The notes beneath the pieces were generated by a model. It was not told the DNA's origin. It saw only the letters and a list, made by a program, of their open reading frames with translations, and did not search any database. From Paucibacter sp. B2R-40 (GTDB taxonomy: Bacteria; Pseudomonadota; Gammaproteobacteria; Burkholderiales; Burkholderiaceae_C), in the NCBI RefSeq assembly GCF_025717555.1, contig NZ_JAJIRP010000005.1, forward strand, positions 124,001-188,000: 64,000 bases of DNA. The letters run 5' to 3'. The translations under genes were made by a program, and so were the position numbers. Each line of letters opens with the position of its first letter. Position 1 is the first letter of the stretch. Positions 45,273-55,769 of the stretch are shown one piece after another.

Positions 45273-46712
45273 CTATCGCGCTTCTTGCACCTGCCCCGTG
45301 GCCTGGCCCGCCAGCGGCTCGCCCTCATCTGGCAGCAAGACCCGCCCGAACAAGAACTTGACCGCCAGCAGCAAGACCCCGGCGCTGGCCACCAACACCG
45401 CATGCAGGCCCCAGAAGTCGGTGCCGGACATCTCGTCGAGCAAGCCGGCCAGCCAGCCGACAAAACTATTGCCCAGGAACAGGTGCAGGTAGTAGATGCC
45501 TATCATCAAACCTTCAAGCCGGCGCGGCGCGGCGCGCGAATACAGCGCGATGCCGACCGGCAAGATATTGGCAAAACCCAGGTTGTTGATGAGGGTGTAG
45601 CCCAGCGTCCAGACGAAGCTGACCTTCTCGTTGGTGCCGGCGATCGAGCCGGCCGCAATAACCAGCAGCGCCGGCGCGCAGGCCGCGAGCAAGGCGCCGA
45701 AGGCCATCTTGGTCAGTTCATCGGGTTCACGCCGGCGCGTCGCCCACCAGCGCCAGAATGCGATCGAAGCCACCATGGTCGAGGTGCTGATCAACGCGTC
45801 CACCGCCTGCAGCCAGCTCACCGGCACCTGAAAGCCGAACAGCAGCAGGTCCATATGCTTTTGCGACCACAGCGGATAGGCATTGTTGAACTGCTGGTTG
45901 CCGACGATGGACAGCATCAGCACCGGGATCAGCGCGATCAGCAGCACGAATCTGGCCTTTTCTTGGCTGCTCATGCGGGGTTTGACCTCGCCCGCGCTGC
46001 GCATCGCCGTCTTGACACGGACCTCCTCGGGCGGCAAGTAGCGCCGCCCGGCCAGGTAGACCACCAAACCGATCAGCATGCCCACACCGGCCGCACCAAA
46101 GCCCCAGTGCCAGGCCACCTTCTCGCCCAGCGTGCCGCAGACGATGGGCGCCAGGATCACCGCCATCTGCACCGACAGCATGAAGATCTGGAAGGCGCTG
46201 GCGCGACGCTTGTCGCCGGGCGCATAGAGCGCGCCGACCTGCGCCGCGATATTGCCCTTGAAGCAGCCCACACCCAGCAGCAAGCAGGCCAAGGCCAGCA
46301 AAAAGCTCGCCTCAAACGCCATCAAAAAATGCCCCAGCGCCATCAGGCTGGCGCCGATCACGACGGTGCGGGTGCGGCCAAGCAAGCGGTCGGCCACCAA
46401 GCCGCCAAAAATAGGCGTTAGGTAGACCAGGCCCGCATAAAGACCAAACACGGCCGAGGCCAGTTGCTGCGGCGAGCGCGGCCCGGTGGCCCGCTCGATA
46501 AAGGCCCGCAAGGCGTCGATGCCGGCGACATTGCCGATGTTCTCGGGCAGGAACAGGTAGTTGCTGAGGTAGAGCACCAACAGCGCTTGCATGCCGTAAT
46601 AGGAGAAGCGCTCCCAGAATTCACAAAAAGCCAGCCAACCCAGGCCGGCCGGATGACCGAGAAAGGCGCGATCGCGGCTGAGACGAGGGTCGTTGAGAGG
46701 GATTGAAGACAC
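45273..46712 (-). CDS. POT-family proton-coupled oligopeptide transporter
   Basis: The 479-residue inner-membrane protein has the POT/PTR2 signature EFWERFSYYGMQALLVLYLSN in the first helix (ExxERF/YYG proton and peptide motif), about 14 membrane helices, and the second family motif GKGCFKGN-like GVGCFKGNIAAQVG. It imports di- or tripeptides with protons. The start is GTG at 46712, and the next upstream gene ends 90 bases away. A secreted protease and an S46 peptidase in this window would supply peptides. Confidence 0.93.
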   Translation of the reverse strand: MSSIPLNDPRLSRDRAFLGHPAGLGWLAFCEFWERFSYYGMQALLVLYLSNYLFLPENIGNVAGIDALRAFIERATGPRSPQQLASAVFGLYAGLVYLTPIFGGLVADRLLGRTRTVVIGASLMALGHFLMAFEASFLLALACLLLGVGCFKGNIAAQVGALYAPGDKRRASAFQIFMLSVQMAVILAPIVCGTLGEKVAWHWGFGAAGVGMLIGLVVYLAGRRYLPPEEVRVKTAMRSAGEVKPRMSSQEKARFVLLIALIPVLMLSIVGNQQFNNAYPLWSQKHMDLLLFGFQVPVSWLQAVDALISTSTMVASIAFWRWWATRRREPDELTKMAFGALLAACAPALLVIAAGSIAGTNEKVSFVWTLGYTLINNLGFANILPVGIALYSRAAPRRLEGLMIGIYYLHLFLGNSFVGWLAGLLDEMSGTDFWGLHAVLVASAGVLLLAVKFLFGRVLLPDEGEPLAGQATGQVQEAR

Positions 46713-46802
46713 AGCAGCAATGGTCAGAAAAATTTAACAGCCGCGACTGTCCGACAGCCGCGCCAAGCACGCAAGTGGCATTAACCCATAGCTTGATGTC
46801 AA

Positions 46803-48803
46803 TCAGCCCCCTTGGCCGCCAAGCTTGACCTCCAAAAACGCCTGCTCGGCCGAGTCATAGATCTGCGGCTCCACGCCACGCGCCGCCAAGGCTGCGCCCA
46901 GCAAGCTGCGATTGAAGCCGGCCGTGCCGTAGCGAGTCACGTTCTCGTAGAACTGATCACTCAACTCGCGCACCATCGCCGCATAGGCGTCGGCCACCTG
47001 CGCGTCGAGATGGAAATGGTCGTAGTTGACCACGCACCAGACGCGTTGCCCCTGCGACACCAATGGCTCAAGGCGGCGCTCTACCTCGGCCCGAATCGCT
47101 TCCACATCGTCCAAGCTGCGCACCGACAGACGCTCGAAATTGAGAAAGAACTGCCGCGTCGCCGCGTCATAGCTGAACCGGTCGGCCAGCGGCAGCATCA
47201 AGAGCCGGGCGCGCAGGCCAATTGCGGCTTCGCCGAACAAGGCGGCGTCCATGGCGCGCGGCGGGCTCGGCATCAAGGGCCTGAATCCCATCAAATCGAG
47301 CACATCACGCTGCAGATCCAGCCCCGGCGCCACTTCACTCAGGATCAAGCCCTCGGGGCCGAGCTGCAGCACGCAGCGCTCGGTCACATAGAGCACCTGC
47401 TGGCCGCGCCGGCTCGCCTCACGTCCGGAGAAGGTGCGCTGCTCCACTGCGGCCAAGAACTTGGGCTTGCCCTCGCTCAAAAAGCTGCCGACAAAGATCA
47501 GTCGCTTGGCGTTCTGGCTGATATTGATGAAGCCACCGGCGCCGGCCAGGCGCGAGCCAAAGCGGCTGACATTGACATTGCCCTGCGCGTCGGCCTGTGC
47601 CAAGCCCAGCACCGCCAGATCCAGGCCGCCGCCGTCATAGAAATCGAATTGATAGGGCTGATCGATGACGGCCTGTGTGTTGACCGCCGCGCCAAAATTC
47701 AAGCCCCCGGCCGGAATGCCGCCGATGACGCCGGGCTCGGCGGTCAGCGTGATCAGGTCGATGATGTGCTCTTCCGCCGCCACCGCCGCCACGCCTTCGG
47801 GCATACCGATCCCGAGGTTGACCACATCGTGGGTTTGTAGCTCCAGTGCCGCCCGCCGTGCAATCACCTTGCGCAGACTCAGGGCCATTGGCTCCACCGC
47901 GGCCAAGGGCACTCGCAACTCGCCGGCAAAGGCCGCGCTATAGGGCTCGACAAAGGTCTGCATATGGAATTCGGGCTTTTCCGCCAGCACCACCGCGTCG
48001 ACCAAGATGCCGGGGATCTTGACTTGGCGTGGATTGAGGCTGCCACGCTCGGCCAGCCGCTCGACCTGCACGATCACAATGCCGCCGCTATTGCGCACGG
48101 CCATCGCGATGGCGAGTGAATCCAGCGTTAGCGCCTCGCGCTCCATGGTGATGTTGCCGTCGGCATCCGCCGTGGTGCCGCGCAGCAAGGCCACATCAAT
48201 CGGGAAAGCCTTGTAGAACAGATAAGGCTCGCCGTCGATCTCCATCAAGCGCACCAAGGCCTCGGTGCTGCGCGCGTTGACCGCGCCGCCGCCATGGCGC
48301 GGGTCGACAAAGGTATCCAGCCCAACCCGGCTCAGATGGCCGGGCTTGCCGGCGGCGATATCGCGGTAAAGATGACTGATCACGCCTTGCGGCAGGTTCC
48401 AGGCCTCGATGTCGCCGGCGAGTGCCAGCTTTTGCAAGGCCGGCACCAGCCCCCAATGCCCGCCCACCACACGCCTGAGCAGGCCTGGGTGGCCGAAGTG
48501 ATTGAGGCCGCGCTGCTTGCCGTCGCCTTGGCCCGCCGCATAGACCAGGCTCAGGTCGCGCGGCCGGCCGCTGCGCAAATAGCGCGCCTCCAGTGCCACC
48601 GCCAGGTTCTCGGCGAAGCCGATGCCGACAAAGCCCGAGGTGGCGAGGCAGTCGCCGTCGTGAATCAACGCCACCGCCTCGGCAGCGGCCACCACCTTGC
48701 CATGTTCCATGGTCTGCAGCGCATGCAACTGCGCCAGGCGCAGCGAACGTGGGCTGTCTTCGGGCGGGCTGTCTTCGGGCGGGCTTTGAACAGGCTGTGT
48801 CAT
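46803..48803 (-). CDS. Fused acyl-CoA:acetate CoA-transferase (both subunits in one chain)
   Basis: The 666-residue protein carries the A-type (about 40-260) and B-type (about 320-580) domains of family I CoA-transferases in one chain, as in the YdiF/PCT type. The active-site Glu356 is in TAEPGVIGG, which forms the CoA thioester. Other motifs include [28 protein letters not shown] and [14 protein letters not shown]. The substrate (short acyl-CoA, propionyl- or acetoacetyl-CoA) is not determined. The start at 48803 (ATG) gives a Pro/Asp-rich N-terminus with a duplicated PPEDS block encoded by a 15-base tandem repeat. It lies downstream of the S46 peptidase gene. Confidence 0.88.
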   Translation of the reverse strand: MTQPVQSPPEDSPPEDSPRSLRLAQLHALQTMEHGKVVAAAEAVALIHDGDCLATSGFVGIGFAENLAVALEARYLRSGRPRDLSLVYAAGQGDGKQRGLNHFGHPGLLRRVVGGHWGLVPALQKLALAGDIEAWNLPQGVISHLYRDIAAGKPGHLSRVGLDTFVDPRHGGGAVNARSTEALVRLMEIDGEPYLFYKAFPIDVALLRGTTADADGNITMEREALTLDSLAIAMAVRNSGGIVIVQVERLAERGSLNPRQVKIPGILVDAVVLAEKPEFHMQTFVEPYSAAFAGELRVPLAAVEPMALSLRKVIARRAALELQTHDVVNLGIGMPEGVAAVAAEEHIIDLITLTAEPGVIGGIPAGGLNFGAAVNTQAVIDQPYQFDFYDGGGLDLAVLGLAQADAQGNVNVSRFGSRLAGAGGFINISQNAKRLIFVGSFLSEGKPKFLAAVEQRTFSGREASRRGQQVLYVTERCVLQLGPEGLILSEVAPGLDLQRDVLDLMGFRPLMPSPPRAMDAALFGEAAIGLRARLLMLPLADRFSYDAATRQFFLNFERLSVRSLDDVEAIRAEVERRLEPLVSQGQRVWCVVNYDHFHLDAQVADAYAAMVRELSDQFYENVTRYGTAGFNRSLLGAALAARGVEPQIYDSAEQAFLEVKLGGQGG

Positions 48804-48922
48804 CGATGCTCCGGCTGGCTGCTGGCTGCAGTGTCGCTGCCATGGCTGCAATTGGAGCCCTGCCCAAAGCCCGCCGGCCTAGGGAGTTACGCTAGCAATC
48901 TGCCGGGCCAGCACGCGGCGCC

Positions 48923-51085
48923 TTACAGCGCATTCATCTCCCGCAGCAAGTGCTCGGCCTTGTCCACCACCTTCATTTGCCAAAGCATATAGCGCGCATC
49001 CAGACAGATGCTGCGTGATTTCTTCAGATCGAAATCCCAGCTGTCGATGACGCTGTCCAGCGTGCCGTCAAACAGCAAGCCCACCAGTTCGGCTCGATCG
49101 TTCAAGACCGGCGAGCCGGAGTTGCCGCCGGTGGTGTCCAGCGTGGCCAGGAAGTTCACCGGCACCGAGTCCAGGCTGGCAACCGCATATTTATCGAATT
49201 GACGCGCCTTGATGGCAGCCAACTGCTGCGCCGGTGCATTGAATTCGCCCTCGCCGGTGTGCTTGACCGGGATACCGCGCAGCGTCGTGAAGGCCTGCCA
49301 ATCCGAACCGTCGACCGCGCCCTTGCGGCCCTGAACATGCCCGAAAGCGACCCGCAAGGTGCCGTTGGCATCCGGGTAGACCGCCTCGCCCTTGCTGGCC
49401 TTGAAGGCAATCATGGCCTTCATCGTGCTGGTATAGGCTTGACCGAGTTGGCCGCTGATTTCCTTGTCGCGCGCCTCGCGCGCTTCGTCATCGGCGTACA
49501 GCGCCACCGCGGCTTTGATAAAGCTGTCATCACTGGCCTTGAAGGCCGCCACATCGCGCTGCAACCAGGCCATGCGCTGGGCTTGCTGGTTCAGCTGGCT
49601 GGCGCCATAGAGCTTGGCCAGGCGGGCCTTGATGGCCACCTCGTCCATGCCGGCTTGCAGGCCCAAGGCGGCCAGCAAAGGCTGGTTCAATTGCGCCGCT
49701 GGTTTGGTCAGGTACTGGGCCAAGAAATGAGCGCTCAGGCTTTTATCCACCTGCTCGTCATAGCGGCGCTGCAGGGTTTCCATGCTCTGACTCAGGCGCA
49801 AAACATCACGGCTTTGGTAGCCGGGCTTGCGCTGTGCATCGGGCAAGGCTTGCTGCTGCGCATGCTCATAGAGCGTGCGAGCAGCATCGAGCAGGCGCGG
49901 CGAGGTGTAGGCCAGCAATTGCTCGGCGCGGGCAATCTCCTGACGCTGCGCCAACAAGCTTTCAACCCGCGCCATGTCCGCGCCGTAAAGCGCTTGCCGG
50001 CCGGCGTCGGCGCTGACCCATTGCTTCAGCTCGGCAAAGGTCTGCGACTTGCGCGCCAAGATGTCGCTGCCTTCGAAGCTCGTCTGTTGACCCTGCATAT
50101 TCTTGTAGTAATTGCCGATGCCGGCGACCCGGTCGGCCAGCGCAATTTCAGCGTCGCGGCGGCCGGCGGTCGCGGTCTTGATCAGCGCCAGTTGTTCGCC
50201 CATCAGTTTGATGCGACTGGGTTGCTCCCACGAGAAGGTGAAGTCCACCTCGGCCGGCAGGCGGTGCCGATTGGTGCGGCCGGGGTAGCCGGTGACCATC
50301 AAAAAATCGCCCTCTTTGAGCGGCTGGGTCGCCAGCTTGAGGTGATGCTTGGGCTCAAACGGTTTGTTGCTCGGGCTGAAATCGGCCGGTCGTCCGTCCG
50401 GGCCCACATAGGCGCGGTAAAAACTGTAGTCGCCGGTGTGGCGCGGCCACATCCAGTTGTCGGCGTCGCCGCCGAACAGGCCCACCCCCAGCGCCGGCGC
50501 ATGCACCAAGCGGACATCGCGCAACTCCATCTGCTTGATCAGCTGGTACTGCAAGCCGCCATAAAAGCTGGCCACCTGGCAGCGATGTCCGGCGTCGGCC
50601 TCGCAGGCCGCCGTCAAGCGCTTTTGGCTCGCCTCGATCGCATCAAAGCGGGCCTTGCCACTGAGTGCCAGCGTCTTGGCATCCAGCACTTGCTCGCTGA
50701 CATCCGTCACCGCGACCGTCACATAGACGCGGCTGCCCGGTGCTGCGGGCAACTCTTCGCTCAAGCCGGCAGCCAAAAAACCGTCTTTAAGCAAATCACG
50801 CTGCGCGCTGGAGTTGTACTGGATGCTGCCGTAAGCGCAGTGATGATTGGTCACGATCAAACCCAGCGGCGACACGAATGAAGCGGTGCAGCCGCCCAGG
50901 CTGACCACCGCCCCCATCGGGAACTCGGTCAGCTGCGACAACCGGCTGGGCTCGATCTGCAGGCCGGCGGCGCTCAGCGCCTTGGAAATTTGCGGCAATT
51001 GCTGCGGCATCCACATGCCTTCGACAGCCTGAGCGGGCAGCTGCGCTATGCAGACAAGAACCGCTGAAAGAGAGATTAACTTCAT
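48923..51085 (-). CDS. S46-family dipeptidyl peptidase (DPP7-like)
   Basis: The 720-residue periplasmic enzyme removes dipeptides from the N-termini of peptides. It has a signal peptide (MKLISLSAVLVCIAQLPAQA), the S46 fold with the catalytic His in TNHHCAYGSIQ (about residue 81-82), the Asp region GGDADNWMWPRHTGD, and nucleophile Ser656 in GGNSGSPVLN. The residue deciding P1 preference is Gly674 in LLFDG; Gly at this place marks DPP7 (hydrophobic P1), whereas Arg marks the acidic-specific DPP11. The ATG at 51085 yields the signal peptide; the GTG at 51100 is the alternative. Role: scavenging peptides with the POT transporter. Confidence 0.92.
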   Translation of the reverse strand: MKLISLSAVLVCIAQLPAQAVEGMWMPQQLPQISKALSAAGLQIEPSRLSQLTEFPMGAVVSLGGCTASFVSPLGLIVTNHHCAYGSIQYNSSAQRDLLKDGFLAAGLSEELPAAPGSRVYVTVAVTDVSEQVLDAKTLALSGKARFDAIEASQKRLTAACEADAGHRCQVASFYGGLQYQLIKQMELRDVRLVHAPALGVGLFGGDADNWMWPRHTGDYSFYRAYVGPDGRPADFSPSNKPFEPKHHLKLATQPLKEGDFLMVTGYPGRTNRHRLPAEVDFTFSWEQPSRIKLMGEQLALIKTATAGRRDAEIALADRVAGIGNYYKNMQGQQTSFEGSDILARKSQTFAELKQWVSADAGRQALYGADMARVESLLAQRQEIARAEQLLAYTSPRLLDAARTLYEHAQQQALPDAQRKPGYQSRDVLRLSQSMETLQRRYDEQVDKSLSAHFLAQYLTKPAAQLNQPLLAALGLQAGMDEVAIKARLAKLYGASQLNQQAQRMAWLQRDVAAFKASDDSFIKAAVALYADDEAREARDKEISGQLGQAYTSTMKAMIAFKASKGEAVYPDANGTLRVAFGHVQGRKGAVDGSDWQAFTTLRGIPVKHTGEGEFNAPAQQLAAIKARQFDKYAVASLDSVPVNFLATLDTTGGNSGSPVLNDRAELVGLLFDGTLDSVIDSWDFDLKKSRSICLDARYMLWQMKVVDKAEHLLREMNAL

Positions 51086-51282
51086 TTTTCTGATGCGCAC
51101 GAGAACCCAGCCTTTTCAAAGAGGCCCGCAGCCTACACCGTGGGCAGCCCCCTGCCAAAAGTAAGGCTCTAGGGGTTTTCACAGCCGGTAGCGCGCTTCG
51201 ACTGGATAAACCCCCAGCCTTGACCGATTGCCAAGCTGACATGAAACTGACAGCCACTCACCCGCATGCACGGAGGTTTGCC

Positions 51283-51546
51283 ATGACCCTGATCCAACTG
51301 ACTCAGATCAAGCGCTGGCTATTTCTGCACGGGCGCCGGCACCCGCTGGAGTTGTGTGCCTGGGACATGGTGCTGACGGCTTGGGTACTCGGCTGGGTGG
51401 CGCTGCCCGCACTGCTATTACTGCATGCTTGGCCGCTGCTGCCCTTGTGCCCGGCGGGCTTTTTACTGCCTGGCCTTTATGCCTCGTGGCGAGTCCGGCT
51501 GCACCGCAGCGGGCGCCTGCGCTGCGACTGGCTGACGGCACTTTGA
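51283..51546 (+). CDS. Small inner-membrane protein of unknown function
   Basis: The 87-residue product has two likely membrane helices (MVLTAWVLGWVALPALLLLHAW and LLPLCPAGFLLPGLYASW) and a basic C-terminus (RVRLHRSGRLR). I do not recognise the family. GGAGG at 51272-51276 lies 6 bases before the ATG at 51283, which is why that start is preferred over an in-frame start upstream. A strong terminator follows at 51558-51585. Confidence 0.6.
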   Translation: MTLIQLTQIKRWLFLHGRRHPLELCAWDMVLTAWVLGWVALPALLLLHAWPLLPLCPAGFLLPGLYASWRVRLHRSGRLRCDWLTAL

Positions 51547-51557
51547 CGCCGGAAAGC

Positions 51558-51585
51558 AAAAAGCCCTCTGGCGAGGGCTTTTTTT
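51558..51585 (+). terminator. Rho-independent terminator, bidirectional
   Basis: AAAAAGCCCTC (51558-51568) pairs with GAGGGCTTTTT (51573-51583), loop TGGC, followed by further T residues. It ends the small membrane-protein gene; the A-rich 5' side gives the minus-strand gene ending at 51607 the same structure. Confidence 0.9.
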
Positions 51586-51606
51586 ACAAAGAAGTCGGAC
51601 GCTGAA

Positions 51607-51978
51607 TCAGTGGATCAAGCCGATCCATTCCCCGGCTTGCTGATAGCTGTTGAACATGTGCATCGCCAACTCACGCAAAGCCACATTGGCGCTGGCGTGG
51701 CCCTGGGCCAAGCGCTCGCAGGCATAGAGGCGGTCATAGAGCATGCGGGTCGGCTGCAAGGCCAAGCCTTCTTGCGCCATCAGCGCGTGAAAGCGTTGCA
51801 GATCACCGCCGTCCACCGGTCCGACAATTGGCGAGCCGAATTCGAGCGAGGACTGCGGGCGCAGCGCCGGGTCGAAAGAGTGCCCATCCAGCAGGTAGTC
51901 GGGCGAGGCTTCGCGCAGATCGAAATAGATCGGTGCGCTGATCGGCAGATCTGGATTCAGGCGGTAGACGTTGCTCAT
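51607..51978 (-). CDS. Hypothetical protein, unknown function
   Basis: The 123-residue soluble product (MSNVYRLNPDLPISAPIYFD start) has no motif I recognise; the C-terminal half is helical (LQRFHALMAQEGLALQPTRM, LALRELAMHMF). GAGGAAG precedes the ATG at 51978, so this start is favoured over the ATG at 52011, which lacks a ribosome-binding site. It shares a bidirectional terminator with the gene at 51283 and lies downstream of dcd on the same strand, 110 bases away. Confidence 0.65.
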   Translation of the reverse strand: MSNVYRLNPDLPISAPIYFDLREASPDYLLDGHSFDPALRPQSSLEFGSPIVGPVDGGDLQRFHALMAQEGLALQPTRMLYDRLYACERLAQGHASANVALRELAMHMFNSYQQAGEWIGLIH

Positions 51979-52088
51979 GGCTTCCTCGGCTTGGGGCTTG
52001 GATGGCTCCATGATGCCGGCCTAAGCAAAAACTTAAATTCGAAAAAGCCGGCCTTTCACCCGCTGATTCGATTCAAGTTTCCCGGCAC

Positions 52089-52658
52089 TCAGGTCTTGGG
52101 CAGCGTCACGCCGCGCTGGCCCTGGTACTTGCCGCCGCGGTCCTTGTAGCTGGTCTCGCAGACTTCGTCGCTCTCGAAGAACAGCACTTGCGCACAGCCC
52201 TCGCCGGCGTAGATCTTGGCCGGCAGCGGCGTGGTGTTGCTGAACTCCAGCGTCACATAGCCTTCCCACTCGGGCTCAAACGGCGTCACGTTGACGATGA
52301 TGCCGCAGCGCGCATAGGTGCTTTTGCCCAGGCACACCGTCAGCACATTGCGCGGAATGCGGAAATACTCGACCGTGCGCGCCAGGCAAAAACTGTTCGG
52401 CGGGATGATGCAGAAGTCCCCCTCCATGTCGACAAAGCTCTTCTCATCGAAGTTCTTCGGGTCGACGATGGAGCTGTAAACGTTGGTGAAGACCTTGAAC
52501 TCGGGCGCGCAGCGGATGTCATAGCCATAGCTGGAAGTGCCGTAGCTGACGATTTTCTCGCCGGCCGCGTTGGCGCGCACCTGGCCCGGCTCAAACGGCT
52601 CGATCATGCCGTGCTGCTCGGCCATACGGCGTATCCACTTGTCGCTCTTGATAGTCAT
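52089..52658 (-). CDS. dcd: dCTP deaminase
   Basis: Dcd converts dCTP to dUTP for thymidylate synthesis. The 189-residue trimeric enzyme shows [36 protein letters not shown], and the active-site [20 protein letters not shown] with the catalytic Glu in the following [13 protein letters not shown]. Length fits E. coli Dcd (193). The ATG at 52658 is the usual start ([15 protein letters not shown]). Confidence 0.96.
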   Translation of the reverse strand: MTIKSDKWIRRMAEQHGMIEPFEPGQVRANAAGEKIVSYGTSSYGYDIRCAPEFKVFTNVYSSIVDPKNFDEKSFVDMEGDFCIIPPNSFCLARTVEYFRIPRNVLTVCLGKSTYARCGIIVNVTPFEPEWEGYVTLEFSNTTPLPAKIYAGEGCAQVLFFESDEVCETSYKDRGGKYQGQRGVTLPKT

Positions 52659-52699
52659 CTGAATTCCCCCGGGATTTGACGCCACATTTTAGGGGCAGC

Positions 52700-55600
52700 T
52701 CAAGGCGCCAAGGCCGGCGTCGTGATCTCGCCCGGCGTGCTCTTGCGCGCAAACAGCGTGTACATCGTTGGCACGACAAAGATGGTCAGCAAGGTGCCCA
52801 AGCTCATGCCGCCGACGATGACCCAGCCAATTTGCTGGCGGCTCTCGGCGCCGGCACCACTGGCCAGCGCCAAGGGCAAGGCACCCAGCACCATCGCACC
52901 AGTGGTCATCAAAATGGGTCGCAATCGCAAGGCGGCCGCCTCGATCACCGCATCGTGCACGCCGCGCCCCTGCTGACGTAACTGATTACTGAACTCGACG
53001 ATCAAAATGCCGTGTTTGGTGATCAGGCCGACCAGCGTGATCAAACCGATCTGCGAATAGACGTTCAAAGTGCCACCTGACCATTGCAGCGCAGCCAAGG
53101 CGCCCACCATGGACAAGGGCACAGACAACATGATGACCAGCGGGTCGACAAAGCTCTCGAACTGCGCCGCCAAGACCAGGAAGATGAACAGCAGAGCCAA
53201 CACAAACACCAGACCGAGCGCGCCGCTGCTGGATTTGAATTCGCGCGAAACGCCGTTCAATTCGGTCGCATAACCGACCGGCAAGACCTTGGTCGCCGCC
53301 TGATCCATAAAGGCCAGCGCTTCACCCAAGGCATAGCCGGGCGCCAGATTGGCGGTAAAAGCAACCGAGCGGCGCTGGTTGAAGTGATTCAACTCGCGCG
53401 GGCTGACCGCCTCGTTGACCTTGATCAGGCTGGACAAGGGCACCATGGTGTCACCCCGGCCGCGCACGAACAAGCGCTCGATCTGCTCGGGCGTGGCACG
53501 CCCCGCAGCCTCGGTCTGCACCAGCACATCGTATTGATCGGCGCCGCGCTTGTAACGGGTTACGGCCCGGCTGCCCAACATCGTCTCGACCGTGCGCGCC
53601 ACAGCTTCCACTGACACACCCAGATCGGCCGCGCGCTCGCGGTCGATCTCCATGAACAGCTCGGGCTTGTTCAAGCGCAAATCATTGTCCGGCTGACTCA
53701 GACCCGGGTTCTTGCCCATCTCGGCCATCATGGCCTGCGTGACCTTGGCCAGGTTGGCATAGCTGTCGCTGGTGACCACGACGAAGTTCACCGGCCTGGC
53801 GGTAAAGCCCTGGCCCAGGCTGGCCGGCGTGGTCGGGAAGGCCTGCACACCGGGCAAATTGCTGACCTGTGGCAGCATCAAACGGGCGATTTCCTGCGTG
53901 CTGCGCTTGCGCTCGGACCAATCGACGGTACGCAAAATCGCCAGCCCCGAAGACACACCGCCGCCGCCGGAGAACAGAAATGCCCGGTCGAACTCAGGGT
54001 ACTGCGCCGCGATGCGATCGACCGCATCCAGGTAACGCGCGGTAAAGGCCAGCGTGGAGCCGTCCGGCGCGCTGATCGGCATCACGATCACGCCTCTGTC
54101 CTCCATCGGCGCCAATTCGGACTTCATGGTGTTGAACAAATACCAGCTGCCCGCGCCCGATGCCAGCATCACCAGCACCACCAACCAGCGCGCTCTCAGC
54201 ACATAACGCAAGACACGCGCATAGCTGTCGGACACCCAGACCAAGACCCGCTCCATGCCGCGGTCAAACCGGCTTGGATTGGCGTTATGGCGCAGCAATT
54301 TGCTGCACATCATGGGCGTCAAGGTCAGCGCCACAAAGCCGGACACGATCACCGCCCCCGCTAAGGTCAGTGCAAACTCCACAAACAAGCGGCCGGTACG
54401 CCCCGGCGTGAAGGCCAGCGGCGCGAACACCGCGGCCAGCGTCAGCGTCATCGCCAAGACCGCAAAGCCGATTTCCTTGGCGCCCTTCAGCGCCGCCTGG
54501 AACGGCTCCAAGCCCTCTTCGATATGGCGAAAAATGTTCTCCAGCACCACGATCGCATCGTCCACCACCAGGCCGATCGCCAGCACCAGCGCCAGCAAGG
54601 TCAAGGTGTTGACGGTGAAGCCGGCGGCGGCCATCAACGCGAAGGAGCCGATCAAGCTGATCGGGATCGTCACCAAAGGAATGATGGAGGCGCGCAGCGT
54701 GCGCAAGAACACAAACACCACCAGCGCCACCAAGACCACCGATTCGACAATGGTGGAGTAGACCGACTTGATCGAGCGGTCAATGAAGACCGAGTTGTCA
54801 TTCGCCGGCAGCACCTTGATGCTGACCGGCAAATCGGCCTGCAGCTTGGGCATCATCTCGCGCACCGCAGCAGATACTTCCAAAGGGTTGGCCGTGGCCT
54901 GGCGAATCACGCCCAATGACACCGACAACACGCCGTTCAAGCGCACGCGCGAGCGCTCGCTGGACGCCGCTTCCTCGATCCGCGCCACGTCCTTCAGGCG
55001 CACAGCGAAGCCACCGGTCTGCTTCAGAATAACTTCGGCAAACTCGGCCACCGTGTTCAGATCGGTGCGGGCCGTCACGCTGAATTCGCGCTGCTCGCTT
55101 TCGATCCGACCGGCCGGCACTTCCAAGTTTTGCCGGCGCAACGCATCTTCAACATCCTGCACGGTCAGCTTGTAAGCAGCGAGCCGGTCCGCATCGAGCC
55201 AGATCCGCATGCCGTATTTACGGTCCCCGCCGGTCTGCACATCGGCGACGCCGGGGATGGTCTGCAAGCGCGGCTTGACCACGCGGTTGACCAGATCGGT
55301 GATCTCCAGCGGGCTCAAGGTCTCGCTGGAAAAGGCGATCCAGATGGTCGGCTGCGCATCCGCCTCGACCTTGGCCACGACCGGCTCATCGGCCGCATCG
55401 GGCAGGCGCCCACGCACCCGGGCGACGCGGTCGCGCACATCGGCGGCGGCGTCATCGGGGTTCTTTTCCAGTTTGAAGCGGGCGGTGATCTGGCTCGATT
55501 CGGTGCGTGAACTCGAGGTCAAGACCTCGATGCCGTCGATGCCGGCGATCGAATCCTCCAGCGGCTTGGTGATCTGGCTTTCGATCACTTCGCTGGAGGC

Positions 55601-55759
55601 GCCCACCAAACGCGTGCTGACCGTCACGACCGGCTCATCGATGCGCGGATATTCACGCAAGGAAAGGCGCCCGAAGGCCACGATGCCCACCAGGATCAAG
55701 AGCAGCGACATCACCGTCGCGAAGACCGGGCGACGGATTGAGATTTCAGAAATGCGCAT
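52700..55759 (-). CDS. RND efflux pump inner-membrane permease (HAE1/AcrB family)
   Basis: The 1019-residue protein is a proton-driven resistance-nodulation-division permease with the usual 12 membrane helices and two large periplasmic loops. It starts MRISEISIRRPVFATVMSLLL and has the TM4 proton-relay pair in LAIGLVVDDAIVVLENIFRH, and the C-terminal half MIMLSVPLSMVGALAAL and GILIVEFSNQLRQQGRG. Substrates are unknown. The start at 55759 (ATG) follows the adaptor gene by 10 bases; no outer-membrane channel gene is present, so an unlinked TolC-like protein must complete the pump. Confidence 0.94.
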   Translation of the reverse strand: MRISEISIRRPVFATVMSLLLILVGIVAFGRLSLREYPRIDEPVVTVSTRLVGASSEVIESQITKPLEDSIAGIDGIEVLTSSSRTESSQITARFKLEKNPDDAAADVRDRVARVRGRLPDAADEPVVAKVEADAQPTIWIAFSSETLSPLEITDLVNRVVKPRLQTIPGVADVQTGGDRKYGMRIWLDADRLAAYKLTVQDVEDALRRQNLEVPAGRIESEQREFSVTARTDLNTVAEFAEVILKQTGGFAVRLKDVARIEEAASSERSRVRLNGVLSVSLGVIRQATANPLEVSAAVREMMPKLQADLPVSIKVLPANDNSVFIDRSIKSVYSTIVESVVLVALVVFVFLRTLRASIIPLVTIPISLIGSFALMAAAGFTVNTLTLLALVLAIGLVVDDAIVVLENIFRHIEEGLEPFQAALKGAKEIGFAVLAMTLTLAAVFAPLAFTPGRTGRLFVEFALTLAGAVIVSGFVALTLTPMMCSKLLRHNANPSRFDRGMERVLVWVSDSYARVLRYVLRARWLVVLVMLASGAGSWYLFNTMKSELAPMEDRGVIVMPISAPDGSTLAFTARYLDAVDRIAAQYPEFDRAFLFSGGGGVSSGLAILRTVDWSERKRSTQEIARLMLPQVSNLPGVQAFPTTPASLGQGFTARPVNFVVVTSDSYANLAKVTQAMMAEMGKNPGLSQPDNDLRLNKPELFMEIDRERAADLGVSVEAVARTVETMLGSRAVTRYKRGADQYDVLVQTEAAGRATPEQIERLFVRGRGDTMVPLSSLIKVNEAVSPRELNHFNQRRSVAFTANLAPGYALGEALAFMDQAATKVLPVGYATELNGVSREFKSSSGALGLVFVLALLFIFLVLAAQFESFVDPLVIMLSVPLSMVGALAALQWSGGTLNVYSQIGLITLVGLITKHGILIVEFSNQLRQQGRGVHDAVIEAAALRLRPILMTTGAMVLGALPLALASGAGAESRQQIGWVIVGGMSLGTLLTIFVVPTMYTLFARKSTPGEITTPALAP

Positions 55760-55769
55760 CGAAGGCCTC

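Noticed and set aside
49199-50881. Long plus-strand frame (560 codons) opposite the S46 peptidase
   Set aside because: Shadow of a well-conserved peptidase gene.
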